A DNA stretch of 64,000 nucleotides, from contig NC_014774.1 of assembly GCF_000183665.1 (NCBI RefSeq), positions 1,194,279 through 1,258,278 on the forward strand. The letters are read 5' to 3'. Source of the stretch: Candidatus Liberibacter solanacearum CLso-ZC1 (GTDB taxonomy: Bacteria > Pseudomonadota > Alphaproteobacteria > Rhizobiales > Rhizobiaceae). Shown here piece after piece: positions 10,097 to 19,253 of the stretch. Numbering within the stretch: position 1 is the stretch's first letter; the number at the start of each line of letters is the position of its first letter. The notes under the pieces were generated by a model. That model saw only the letters and a program-made list of their open reading frames with translations, did not search any database and was not told the DNA's origin. The translations under genes were made by a program, and so were the position numbers.

Positions 10097-11443
10097 CTAA
10101 TGATCCAAGCCGAATCTTGATGATAATAACAATAATTCAATAAAATCAATGAAAATATTTTTTTTTTCATAGGAAAACGGCGATTGTGGAATAAATACTT
10201 TGTCAAAAGATATAGAAATCGCATGAGCAACAGGCAAATCAAAAATTGTAATAAAACGAGAAAAAGGGGCTATCACAGGCTCTCCTCCTTCTTCAGAGGG
10301 CAAGCTTGAAAAAGCACGTTGCGCAACTATAGACGGCATACCAGAGGAAAAATCCATCTCCTTGTTGTATACTTTAGCGCCGATCCGAATAGATTCATTA
10401 GATGAATTTGTAAACCGATATCTTCCATCCCATACAGCAGTTTCTTTAAAGTGAAGCTTCACCGTAGGAAGATCTCGTACTGCACGCGTTATCCATAAAA
10501 AATTTACGCGCCGATCTATAACAACCCGTCCAATACTGATACAGCCCTGCTTTTGATTTTTAAGATACGCAATAACTCTCTCCATAGAACGATATCCAGG
10601 AAAGGAAGTTTTTCCACCACAAATCGCAATAGAAACCTTCAATAAATAGGATAAAAGAATTAAATCAATATTCAAGACATTCTCTGATAGAGCAATAACG
10701 GATTGACAATGAACTTTTAAATATTGGGGAATTAATGTAGCGACATTATTATTGACTGCAATACGCAAATTACGAAATTTCTCTATCTTTCTATACATCT
10801 TATGAGGATCAATGTCCTGAATCAAGCGCCGTACACGAACACGTTCAAACCTATCATCAGCGTTGCTAGGATCTTCACACCAACCAATATTACGTTGCAA
10901 TAAAAAAGAACGTATATCTTCTCGACGACAGCACAAAAATGGACGAGCAATCCATAACCTCATATCATACAGAACAGTTTCGGGAATACCAGAAAGCCCC
11001 ATACCCTTTTCAGCATAATCACGCTGAGAACGCATATAAACTGTTTCCAACTGATCATCAAAAGTATGTGCTGTTACAACTAGCGTAGCACCAATTTTCA
11101 TAGCATAATCAACAATCAATGCATAACGCGCCTTTCGAGCAGCAGCCATCAATCCCGTTTTTGGCTTTTGATCTTTCCACACAACCACCGCATGAGGAAT
11201 CCCTAATCGTGAGCAAATATCAAAGACATACTTCACCTCATCTTTTGCCTCATCTCTAATACCATGATCTACAGAGATAGCAGAAATTTTAATTGCTCTA
11301 AAAGAATTATCTGAAAGAATCGAATGTAAAGCAATCAGAAGACCAATGGAATCCGATCCTCCGGAAACAGCTACGAGAATATGCGCAGGACACACAAGGC
11401 TACGCACAAAAGACTTTACACTTTCTACAGGAGATAAAAACAC
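10097..11443 (-). CDS. tilS: tRNA(Ile)-lysidine synthetase TilS
   Basis: A 448-residue PP-loop ATPase with SGGSDS at residues 27-32. It modifies C34 of the tRNA-Ile CAU anticodon to lysidine, giving AUA decoding, which is essential in an AT-rich genome. The N-terminal synthetase domain is well conserved (VDHGIRDEA, VVTAHTFDDQLET, RPFL). The C-terminal half is more divergent. In related genomes cpoB (ybgF) separates pal from tilS; here only a 333-bp spacer does. Confidence 0.93.
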   Translation of the reverse strand: MFLSPVESVKSFVRSLVCPAHILVAVSGGSDSIGLLIALHSILSDNSFRAIKISAISVDHGIRDEAKDEVKYVFDICSRLGIPHAVVVWKDQKPKTGLMAAARKARYALIVDYAMKIGATLVVTAHTFDDQLETVYMRSQRDYAEKGMGLSGIPETVLYDMRLWIARPFLCCRREDIRSFLLQRNIGWCEDPSNADDRFERVRVRRLIQDIDPHKMYRKIEKFRNLRIAVNNNVATLIPQYLKVHCQSVIALSENVLNIDLILLSYLLKVSIAICGGKTSFPGYRSMERVIAYLKNQKQGCISIGRVVIDRRVNFLWITRAVRDLPTVKLHFKETAVWDGRYRFTNSSNESIRIGAKVYNKEMDFSSGMPSIVAQRAFSSLPSEEGGEPVIAPFSRFITIFDLPVAHAISISFDKVFIPQSPFSYEKKNIFIDFIELLLLSSRFGLDH

Positions 11444-11776
11444 TGATAATTCACTTTAAACTAGTTTTTACAATTAGTGGATGTTATAAAAACATCTTAC
11501 TTTTGAGGATGAAAAACCACAAAAAATATACAAAATTCATTCCCAAAGAAAGAATTTCACATTTTTTTGATCATATTGATAATAATTTTATAATCCCATG
11601 AAAGCGTATGCCTCTTCCCTTAATAAGCATAAACAAGAAGAAACTTTGAAACAACGACTTTCACACAATCAATCGCAATGCTTTTTCCTTTTAAAAACTT
11701 GTCGATTCACTAAAATTTGAACTCATCTCTCATTAATAACGCACATTATTGTTATTTTTCTAGACAATATTTTCAC
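11444..11776. other. spacer between pal and tilS where cpoB is expected
   Basis: This 333-bp AT-rich stretch has no reading frame I can support. In many alphaproteobacteria cpoB/ybgF, about 0.9 kb, lies here. The space is too short for it and I saw no recognisable tetratricopeptide remnant. It presumably contains the tilS promoter. Confidence 0.5.
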
Positions 11777-12235
11777 TTAATCCTGAGGAGTACATTTCTG
11801 CAATACAATGACTGTACGACGATTTTTCGAATAGGCACTCTCATCATATCCAAGTACAGCAGGAATTTCTTTGCCATATGAAGTAATCTTCATGCGAGAT
11901 GAGTTAATTCCTCTAGCTAAAAAATAATCAAAAACTGTATGTGCGCGACGAAGCCCTAACACAAGACTACTATTACGAGTACCTTGCTCATCCGTATGAC
12001 CTTCTATGATAAAATCACAACCATTCTTCTCAAGCCAAGATCCTAAACTAGATAATACTTGAATATCTTCTGGGCGAATAGAATAGGAGTTAATATCAAA
12101 AAAAATACGATCACTAACCGACTGAGCAAATTGCTGTTGCATAGAAGCATCATACGATTCTGTATTATTATTGATACCAGAAGCATGCACCATTGTCGCC
12201 ACTGATAAAATAAGAAAAAAAGCAATATATTTCAT
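11777..12235 (-). CDS. pal: Pal-type OmpA-like protein lacking a lipobox
   Basis: A 152-residue protein with a C-terminal OmpA-like peptidoglycan-binding domain (about 42-148): FFDINSYSIRPED, EGHTDEQGTRN at 78-88, LGLRRAHTV and SYGKEIP. Position after tolB identifies it as Pal, which tethers the outer membrane to peptidoglycan with TolB. The N-terminus is a signal peptide ending near MVHAS with no cysteine, so the usual lipoprotein modification site is missing. The start is well supported by an AAAGGA ribosome site just upstream. The only cysteines are internal (Cys73) or near the C-terminus. Confidence 0.9.
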   Translation of the reverse strand: MKYIAFFLILSVATMVHASGINNNTESYDASMQQQFAQSVSDRIFFDINSYSIRPEDIQVLSSLGSWLEKNGCDFIIEGHTDEQGTRNSSLVLGLRRAHTVFDYFLARGINSSRMKITSYGKEIPAVLGYDESAYSKNRRTVIVLQKCTPQD

Positions 12236-12336
12236 AGAAAATCCTTTCGCATCATTGCTCCTGATTCTATCTCATAATTATATTTTTTGAAGAAGAATAC
12301 ATTTTGCAGAGCTGAAAAACATACACCCAGCACAAC

Positions 12337-13644
12337 CTAATCCACGGGTGCTATCCAATGTGGATCCAAAGCATAAGCAGGAGTATTGATGAGCATTTCA
12401 TTGCGACCATTTAAGTTGATCGAATAAAGCTTTGATCCTATATCATCCATTTTCTTGCGAGCAAATATTAAAGAACGACCATTAGGAGACCATATAGGAG
12501 TTTGGAGGTTAAAATCCGTCACTAAGATACGCTCTTGTGACCCATCAACCCTCATGACACCAATTGCAAATTTGCCTTCAGAAAATTTGGTAAAAGCTAT
12601 AATATTATCGTTAGGAGACCAAGAAGGATCAAAATAAAAGGCATCTTTATCTTGCGAAATACGTCGTTGATCAGATCCATCTGATTGCATAACATAAAGC
12701 TGTTGCTTTCCTTCCCTATCACTTTCAAAGACAATTTGAGAAGAATCCGGTGAATATGAAGGGGAAATATTGGCAAATAACGTATTTGTTAGACGCTTAA
12801 AAGCATACGAATGAACATCTACATTATAAAGATCTATCGCCCCTTCTTTTTGCACGCCCATAATTACGCGATTGCCATCTAAGGAAAAACGAGGAGAAAT
12901 GTTCATGCCACGGAAATTACCGATTCGTTTAGGAGCTCTATCAATCCTAATATCCATTAAATAAACTTTTAGAATATCTTCATCATCATATGATGCATAT
13001 GCTACTTTCTGTTGTTTAGGGTAAAATTGTGGTGTGAATAAAATTCGATCACTATTAGGTGTTAAATAACGCACATTAAAACCATCTTGATCCATGAGAC
13101 ATAAACGATTTTTTATTACACCAGAAACGATACTTTCAGAAACAAATAAGAGACGTGTATTAAAATAACTCTTTTCACCAGTAATATTCTGATATATCTC
13201 ATCAGAAATGATGTGAGCAAGTCTCCTCCAATCTACGGGAGAAGCAAAAAATTTCTTCCCCAATATCTGTTTGCGATCTTTAATATCCCACAACCGAAAC
13301 TCTACACGTAAACGATCTTTACCTTCTTTAATCACCCGACCCATTACAAGAACTTGAGCGCCTAAACTCTGCCAATCATGAAAACGGGGCGTAATATCTG
13401 GATTAGTGATTTTTTGTTTAAAAGAACCTTGGGGAATCTGAGTAAAAACGTCTGATTTCTGCAAATTTTTGGATATAACCTCTGAAAATTTACCTCCCAA
13501 TTCATCTAAAGAAACAAAATCTGTCACAGCTATAGATACCGGAGAATAATCAGAATTATTGACATTAACCTTTACTAAAGCTTGCACTGGAACAGAAAAA
13601 AAACCACTAACCAATACCAATAATAGAAAAATCTTTACATTCAT
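12337..13644 (-). CDS. tolB: Tol-Pal system periplasmic protein TolB
   Basis: A 435-residue protein with a signal peptide (residues 1-22, ending VQA), an N-terminal alpha/beta domain (ISRxL-like region, about 35-160) and a C-terminal six-bladed beta-propeller with repeated SPDSSQIVFESDR, SPNDNIIAF and SPNGRSLIFAR-type blades. It binds Pal and, through its N-terminus, TolA in the periplasm. It has full family length, 92 bp after tolA and 101 bp before pal. Confidence 0.96.
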   Translation of the reverse strand: MNVKIFLLLVLVSGFFSVPVQALVKVNVNNSDYSPVSIAVTDFVSLDELGGKFSEVISKNLQKSDVFTQIPQGSFKQKITNPDITPRFHDWQSLGAQVLVMGRVIKEGKDRLRVEFRLWDIKDRKQILGKKFFASPVDWRRLAHIISDEIYQNITGEKSYFNTRLLFVSESIVSGVIKNRLCLMDQDGFNVRYLTPNSDRILFTPQFYPKQQKVAYASYDDEDILKVYLMDIRIDRAPKRIGNFRGMNISPRFSLDGNRVIMGVQKEGAIDLYNVDVHSYAFKRLTNTLFANISPSYSPDSSQIVFESDREGKQQLYVMQSDGSDQRRISQDKDAFYFDPSWSPNDNIIAFTKFSEGKFAIGVMRVDGSQERILVTDFNLQTPIWSPNGRSLIFARKKMDDIGSKLYSINLNGRNEMLINTPAYALDPHWIAPVD

Positions 13645-13736
13645 ATTAGATTCCTTAAATTATAGAAAATATCGAAAAAAGACAAATTCCCATCCCTTTC
13701 TTGTAACAAAATACACCTATAGAAAAAAGTAAAATA

Positions 13737-14534
13737 TCACATTTTTGAGGGTATAAAATGAATGGTCATGTTCCGCCAATTTTTATATTTATCCGCTGGT
13801 AGACGAAATGGTTGCGATTTTATAAATGCTTTTCGCGCACTTTTTACTAATGTGCGACGAGCCAATTCTGTCCCTCCGACTACTGTAATATCAGGATTGC
13901 CAATAACAAAACCATTTCTATTAAGAGAAAAATGCATTTTAACCTGTATTTTTTTAAACTTTTTTAAATCGGGAGGAATATTCCAATTCCCCATAATTCT
14001 TCTACGTACAATACCTATTTCATTTTGAGAAAAGTTGCTCCGACTTTGCTTTGTGTCAATTTTTGGTACTGGTAACTTTGCAATATTTTTCTTTATTATA
14101 GAAGGCGTACTATGCTGACTATGTGCTTTATTTTTGATATGCTGTTTTTTGTCTAAGGGACGCAAAGATACATTGGGCGGTGACGATTCTTTTAATGCAT
14201 GCTCGCCTTCACTATCGGAAAATTTCTTTAATTCATCGGGAATAGTCTGTGTTTTTCCCTGATCAAAAGATTTACTATTATTTTGTTGATCCTCAAACCA
14301 ATGAGCACCAGTTTTTTCACTCATCTCTCTTGAGTGAAAAACTTCTTCTTTTTCATTATTTTTATCGCCACTATATTTATTAGAATGTAAATCGTCGTTG
14401 TGGATATTTTTTATAGACGATCCCTCAATCTTAGAAACTGGAACGAATAATTGAACGTTAAAGTTAAGATACAATAGCAACAAGAAAATAAAATGCAATA
14501 TCAATGATATAGCAAGACCATTCTCCACTCGCAC
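13737..14534 (-). CDS. tolA: TolA-like energy-transducing protein
   Basis: A 265-residue protein with one N-terminal transmembrane helix (residues 8-25). A polar, charged central region (about 40-175) lacks the long Ala/Lys helix of enterobacterial TolA. The C-terminal TonB/TolA-type domain (about 180-262) includes GNWNIPPDLKKFKKIQVKMH and LARRTLVKSARKAF. It links the TolQR motor to TolB-Pal. The call relies on position between tolQ and tolB plus the C-terminal domain. A shortened central region is common in reduced alphaproteobacteria. Confidence 0.87.
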   Translation of the reverse strand: MRVENGLAISLILHFIFLLLLYLNFNVQLFVPVSKIEGSSIKNIHNDDLHSNKYSGDKNNEKEEVFHSREMSEKTGAHWFEDQQNNSKSFDQGKTQTIPDELKKFSDSEGEHALKESSPPNVSLRPLDKKQHIKNKAHSQHSTPSIIKKNIAKLPVPKIDTKQSRSNFSQNEIGIVRRRIMGNWNIPPDLKKFKKIQVKMHFSLNRNGFVIGNPDITVVGGTELARRTLVKSARKAFIKSQPFRLPADKYKNWRNMTIHFIPSKM

Positions 14535-14816
14535 AGCCTGACAATCCTTTTAATTTCGAACAACGAAATTAACTTTTCGATGCCCACTTTTCCCAATATT
14601 CAACAAAAAATCTATTGTTTTTCCCTATAATATTTTTTACAATCACCTTTACATTAAGATGCATTCTCTAGACTTAGAGTCCTATAAAAATTCTATTTTT
14701 TGCGATTTTCATTGAGAAAAATATATTCTCCTTACGCACGAATCTCCTCATCCGCTTTTACATCTATCATAATAAGATGTCTATTGATATCAAGCCCTCA
14801 AATACATTCCAACATT
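14535..14816 (-). pseudogene. tolR: probable tolR remnant
   Basis: tolR (about 140-150 codons) belongs between tolQ and tolA, but only 282 bp are here and no intact frame exists. On the minus strand, translation in shifting frames gives scattered pieces that match the order of the TolR periplasmic domain: LIMIDVKADEEI, then RIFIGL, then ILGKVGIEKLISLFEIKR just before tolA. The last resembles the C-terminal helix/strand of TolR. The transmembrane segment with the essential Asp is not visible. This reads as a deleted, stop-ridden relic. A functional tolR elsewhere in the genome cannot be excluded. Confidence 0.5.
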
Positions 14817-15508
14817 CTAGGGCACATGACCTTCAGTCTGTCGGGAAAGGATTGCGGAAAACTCATCCGAAAATCCTTCCATTTGCACTGAAAATTTTTT
14901 TGCATCTTCCATAAATTTATTATAAGCTATGGAAGATGGAATAGATACACATAGCCCTAAAATGATGCTCATCAAAGATTCTATTATTTCAGGAATAAAA
15001 AAAATAATATTAGCATGAGGCCCTGCTATATTTTGAAAAAATCCTACCATCCCTAACACAGCCCCTAAAAGACCTACAAGCAAACCAACTGAAGACATAG
15101 TGCCAAGAAAACTCAATCTCTCTGTTATATCTTCCAATTCTCGAGCGATGGCAACATCCATCATACGATCTATTCGGTCTTGCATCCCGATAGAAGAACG
15201 CGCGCCTTGTTCATAACTCTTTTTCCACTCACACATAGCGGACATAAATATTGCAGCTAATCCAACATTATGCTTATCTTTTAATAATTTACATAATGAT
15301 TCCAAAGACTGCCCAGACCAAAAAAGTTGTTCGAATTCTCTAAAATTACGACGAATCATAATAAAGTTCACAATTTTTTGAACGATAATGCTCCAACTAA
15401 AAATAGAAAAAACCAACAATAGAATGATGACACACTTAACCGCTAATCCCATTTGCATAAAAAAGGAAAAATATTCACATCCATAATAGCCAATCCAAAA
15501 TTATCCAT
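14817..15508 (-). CDS. tolQ: TolQ, with an apparent 1-base deletion near the N-terminus
   Basis: The intact frame (15458-14817, 213 residues) has the TolQ/ExbB fold: a helix at about 8-30, then paired helices around LSFLGTMSSVGLLVGLLGAVLGM and ISIILGLCVSIPSSIAY-type segments, ending FSAILSRQ. It lacks the usual first 17 residues and has no ribosome site. A better start is ATG 15508, preceded by GGAGGA (15511-15522). Its frame joins the long one if the A-run at 15459-15464 had seven rather than six bases, giving a normal 230-residue TolQ. It is either a sequence error or a real lesion. TolQ is the inner-membrane proton-driven motor subunit. Confidence 0.88.
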
Positions 15509-15725
15509 AAATCTTTCCTCCGAAGAGAAGAATCCATTCCTAATAACATCAAATCTCATTTCTCAAGAAGATTTACTGATCTCAAAAACCTCTTTCTACC
15601 CAATGCACTATATGTGAACATAGTCAAACCCTCTAGAATTGTTTTTGACACGACACTCTTTATTACCACTGGAAGCCTGCAAAACGAATCTATTGCGTAG
15701 GAAAATAAAACACGACGAACTCCAT

Positions 15726-16760
15726 TTACTCTTTCTTGCCACAAAAGGTATTTTGCACTTTATAAGGAATAGAAATACCAAGATGTTTCCAAGCACTGGG
15801 CATTAAAAGCCTTCCACGTGGCGTACGCTGAATAAAACCCTTTTGTATCATATAAGGCTCTATCAAATCTTCTATAGCGTCTCTAGGCTCAGAAAGACCT
15901 GCAGAAATAGTCTCTATGCCGACTGGTCCACCTCCAAAATGACGAGCAATCATTGTCAAATAACGCACATCAAGTTGATCAAAACCCATCTTATCCACTG
16001 AAAGACGCACCAAAGCCTCATCTGCTATATCTCTTGTAATAATCTCAGCATGCGCTACCTCTGCAAAATCTCGTACACGACGCAATAATCTTCCAGCGAT
16101 ACGCGGAGTTCCCCTGGATCGCATAGCAATTTCGTATGCAGCTTCATCTGTTATGGGCAATCCTATTAACTTTGCCCCTCTATGCACTATGGTTTTTAAA
16201 TCCTCTACCTCATAAAAATTTAATCTAATAGGAATACCAAAACGATCTTGTAAAGGATTGCTGAGAAGTCCAACTCTCGTTGTCGCAGCAATAAGCGTAA
16301 AACGCGATAAATTAATTTTCACAGAACGAGCAGATGGACCTTCTCCAACCATAAGATCAAGTTGAAAATCTTCCATAGCAGGATAAAGAATCTCTTCCAC
16401 GATAATACTTAGTCTGTGTATTTCATCAATAAACAAGACATCACGATCTTCTAAATTAGTAAGCAACGCCGCAAGATCGCCCGCCTTCGCAATCACAGGA
16501 CCTGAAGTTGAACGGAAATTTACCCCTAATTCCCTAGCAACGACCTGTGCTAAAGTAGTTTTTCCAAGACCTGGAGGACCCACAAACAATACATGGTCTA
16601 AAGCTTCAGAACGCGCTTTAGCTGCTTCTATAAAAACCTTGAGATTAGAACATGCTTCAGTTTGACCCGTGAATTCATCTAAAGTTCTCGGACGCAATAA
16701 AAGAACATCACCATCTTCCTTAGATACACTATGAGATAATAGTCCCTCACGATCCGTCAT
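15726..16760 (-). CDS. ruvB: Holliday junction branch migration helicase RuvB
   Basis: A 344-residue AAA+ motor with [11 protein letters not shown] at 23-33, Walker [10 protein letters not shown] near 61, Walker [10 protein letters not shown] near 110, sensor TTRVG, and the winged-helix C-terminus with [10 protein letters not shown]. It drives branch migration with RuvA. It is 34 bp downstream of ruvA in a ruvC-ruvA-ruvB operon. The motifs are complete. Confidence 0.98.
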   Translation of the reverse strand: MTDREGLLSHSVSKEDGDVLLLRPRTLDEFTGQTEACSNLKVFIEAAKARSEALDHVLFVGPPGLGKTTLAQVVARELGVNFRSTSGPVIAKAGDLAALLTNLEDRDVLFIDEIHRLSIIVEEILYPAMEDFQLDLMVGEGPSARSVKINLSRFTLIAATTRVGLLSNPLQDRFGIPIRLNFYEVEDLKTIVHRGAKLIGLPITDEAAYEIAMRSRGTPRIAGRLLRRVRDFAEVAHAEIITRDIADEALVRLSVDKMGFDQLDVRYLTMIARHFGGGPVGIETISAGLSEPRDAIEDLIEPYMIQKGFIQRTPRGRLLMPSAWKHLGISIPYKVQNTFCGKKE

Positions 16761-16794
16761 TTTATACTAATCTTCATGGAATTATAAACATCGT

Positions 16795-17421
16795 TTAACA
16801 TGTCATCTCTCTCAAAGCCAATCGAATGATCTGACTATCATCAGTAATATTTTTCTCTTTTTTGAGGATCGAAACAACAGCGACTGTTGCCTGATCTTGA
16901 CCATATCCTAAATTCACCAATGCAGATATAGCATCAATCGCAGATGAAGACATAGATTCACATACATTCGATTTCTCTCCATTCAAACAGGATATTTCTT
17001 TTTTTTCTGAAGAAGACAGAGAAACCGCCTTTCCTTTAAGTTCTATCATAATACGATTAGATACTTTCGCACCAATTCCAGGAATCTGAGCAAGAATCTT
17101 ATTGTTTTGCAAGATGATAGAATCGACTAATTCTACTGGTGTAATACGAGAAAGTACACCCATCGCTACTCTTGCCCCTACACCTTGCACACTTTGCAAT
17201 AAAACAAACCATTTCCGTTCTAAATCAGATAGAAATCCAAAAAGTCGAATTTGATCCTGTCGCACATGTGTCTCAACAAACAAAGTACAAAAATCACCTA
17301 TCTTACCCAAGCAAGATAATGTACGGATCGGACAGTAAACTATATAACAAATACCTTGCACATCAATCAACACATAATCCTCATACAATCCCTCAATATT
17401 GCCTTTAATTTTACCTATCAT
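16795..17421 (-). CDS. ruvA: Holliday junction DNA helicase subunit RuvA
   Basis: A 208-residue protein starting MIGKIKGNIEG, with helix-hairpin-helix motifs around VQGVGARVAMGVLS and IPGIGAKVSNRIMIELKGK, and a flexible linker before the C-terminal RuvB-binding domain (ALVNLGYGQDQA). It forms the tetramer that holds the junction for RuvB. It lies between ruvC (53 bp upstream) and ruvB. Confidence 0.97.
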   Translation of the reverse strand: MIGKIKGNIEGLYEDYVLIDVQGICYIVYCPIRTLSCLGKIGDFCTLFVETHVRQDQIRLFGFLSDLERKWFVLLQSVQGVGARVAMGVLSRITPVELVDSIILQNNKILAQIPGIGAKVSNRIMIELKGKAVSLSSSEKKEISCLNGEKSNVCESMSSSAIDAISALVNLGYGQDQATVAVVSILKKEKNITDDSQIIRLALREMTC

Positions 17422-17474
17422 ATTTCTACGACCTTCTAATCACATACAACACACGCATTTGACAAAGCTCCATT

Positions 17475-17981
17475 TTATGATTCAATTTTATAACGATTAT
17501 AGTTCGTATGATGTGCATGACATACAGCTATCGCCAATGCATCAGCTGCATCTTTTCCTTTGAACATGATCCCTGGTATTAACATCTTTAACATCATATG
17601 AATTTGTCTTTTATCTCCATGCCCAACACCTATTACCGCTTTTTTAATAGTATTTGGAGCATATTCAGAAACGGAAATTCCGGTAAGAGCGGGTGATAAA
17701 ATAGCTATTGCCCGAGCTTGACCTAATTTGAGCGTAGCCACTGCATCTTTATTGACAAAAACCTGCTCAACAGCTGCTTCCTCAGGATGAAAATCACGCA
17801 TTATATCAGCTAAACCCTCATATAATTGACGTAAGCGAACTGCAAGCGACTGTTGCGCACAAGAAACAACTGTTCCAGAAGAAACAAAACATAAATTATC
17901 TCCTACGGCATCAATAATTCCCCATCCAGTTCGTCGGAGGCCAGGATCAATTCCTATAATCCGAATTGATTTGCGTGTCAT
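17475..17981 (-). CDS. ruvC: crossover junction endodeoxyribonuclease RuvC
   Basis: A 168-residue resolvase with RNase H fold. The four acidic catalytic positions are visible: Asp12 (IGIDPGL), Glu72 (AVEQVF), and Asp144 with Asp147 ([13 protein letters not shown]). It cleaves Holliday junctions moved by RuvAB. It is the first gene of the operon. The prophage carries its own unrelated RuvC-like gene at 39726-40163. Confidence 0.97.
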   Translation of the reverse strand: MTRKSIRIIGIDPGLRRTGWGIIDAVGDNLCFVSSGTVVSCAQQSLAVRLRQLYEGLADIMRDFHPEEAAVEQVFVNKDAVATLKLGQARAIAILSPALTGISVSEYAPNTIKKAVIGVGHGDKRQIHMMLKMLIPGIMFKGKDAADALAIAVCHAHHTNYNRYKIES

Positions 17982-18241
17982 TTAAAAATCCCTTTAAGAA
18001 ATCAAAAGTAAGCAAGAAATAGATATTTATCAAGGCAATAGACTTTATTATATGTTCATACTTGACATTATACCGACATTTAACAAATCTACACCACAAA
18101 TAATCTTGCTTGCGAAAAGAAAGATTGTTCCTAAAAAAATTTTCCTTTGATCTTTAGAATAAGAAAACCTTTTAAAAAATCGCATTCTAGACATAACAAC
18201 AGGTTGGTATAACCCAAATTTTTGTGTATATAAAGTATAAA

Positions 18242-18318
18242 GATCTCGTAGCTCAGCAGGATAGAGCACCAGATTCCTAATCTGGTTGTCGCGCGTTCGA
18301 ATCGCGCCGGGATCACCA
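18242..18318 (+). tRNA. tRNA-Arg (anticodon CCT)
   Basis: A complete cloverleaf: acceptor GATCTCG pairs with CGGGATC (one G-T), the D arm is GCTC/GAGC, the anticodon stem CCAGA/TCTGG has loop TTCCTAA giving anticodon CCT, and the T arm is GCGCG-TTCGAAT-CGCGC. The CCA end is encoded. The last 16 bases are repeated at 63544-63559, marking this gene as the prophage integration site. The gene stays intact after integration. Confidence 0.95.
18303..18318 (+). repeat. attL core (16 bp, 3' end of tRNA-Arg)
   Basis: The sequence cgcgccgggatcacca occurs here at the tRNA 3' end and again at 63544-63559, just past the integrase. After the core, 22-23 unmatched bases follow and then a shared 13-mer (ttaaagttgtttt at 18340-18352 and 63582-63594), which may be an arm-type site. 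Confidence 0.88.
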
Positions 18319-18474
18319 TTAAAACTATAACTTATTGATTTAAAGTTGTTTTTTATAAGATCTAGTCTTACCTTTTAAAAGGTGCGACTAATGCTAGCAA
18401 TTCACCTCCGTGTTTTTATCTCACTTTTCAACAACAACTCCGCTTCAACTTCTCGTCTCAATACTGTGATCCAA

Positions 18475-18987
18475 ATGACCAAACATATCTTACCTAGAGA
18501 ATTTTATGAACGTAATACACTAGATGTCTCCAAACAACTCTTAGGAAAAGTATTGAAATTCTCTCATTACCGAGGGATTATTACAGAAATTGAAGCTTAT
18601 ATAGGTCAGGACGATCCCGCCTGTCATGCTGCTAAGGGTTATACCCCCCGGAATTCTGTAATGTTTGGAATCGCTGGATTTTCGTATATTTATTTTATAT
18701 ATGGAATGTACTATTGCCTAAATATTGTTACTGAAAAAGAAGGATTTCCTGCCGCAATCCTCATTCGAGGAATAGAATTAATAGAACCTGTACAATTAAC
18801 CATTAATGGACCAGGGAAATTATGCAAGTATTTATCTATTTCAAAAGCCAACAATGCTTTTGATTTAACTACAGATCACAATTTTTGCGTTTATAATAAA
18901 GATAAAAAAATTAAATATATTCGCACACCTAGAATTGGAATAAAAAAAGGCACTGACAAGCTCTGGAGATTTAAAATTATCCCATAA
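18475..18987 (+). CDS. 3-methyladenine DNA glycosylase (AAG/MPG family)
   Basis: An AAG-family base-excision glycosylase that removes alkylated purines. It shows LPREFYERN at the start, LLGKVL, the catalytic-region IITEIEAYIGQDDPACHA, a short YTPRNSVMFG, YIYFIYGMYYCLNIVTE, and NGPGKLCKYL. The frame is open back to GTG 18382. ATG 18475 is preferred because family proteins begin a few residues before LPxxFY; the product is then about 170 residues. It lies inside the prophage, directly next to attL, with no other repair gene nearby. It looks like a passenger (moron) gene. A chromosomal origin captured with the attachment site is also possible. Confidence 0.85.
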   Translation: MTKHILPREFYERNTLDVSKQLLGKVLKFSHYRGIITEIEAYIGQDDPACHAAKGYTPRNSVMFGIAGFSYIYFIYGMYYCLNIVTEKEGFPAAILIRGIELIEPVQLTINGPGKLCKYLSISKANNAFDLTTDHNFCVYNKDKKIKYIRTPRIGIKKGTDKLWRFKIIP

Positions 18988-19253
18988 ATGAATACATCCC
19001 ATATAAGAATCTGCCAACAGACTAATAATCGATTCTTATAACCAGAAGCAAGGATTCTACTATGTTTTCTTTATTATAACTCCGTACCTTTTGAGTATCA
19101 GATTATCACTCACTTTTCAATTACAACTTCTATACTACGACAGTCCATTCAACCGTCATAGCCTAATCAATTAAAAGCTGTGGCATTGTATTGACTCACG
19201 CAATCTGTAGGTGTTAGTTGTAGTACACACTATCGTATCTGGAGAGGTAAAAC
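18988..19253 (+). promoter_or_regulatory. leader of the repeat lipoprotein gene
   Basis: This 266-bp spacer has no supported gene. A possible -35 (ttgact, 19191-19196) precedes the lipoprotein. A strong ribosome site, ggagagg, lies just before ATG 19254. The -10 is not clear. Confidence 0.4.

Noticed and set aside
15556..15796. Short minus-strand frames between ruvB and tolQ as a ybgC gene
   Set aside because: No thioesterase motif and the space is too short; part of it is the tolQ leader and ruvB end.
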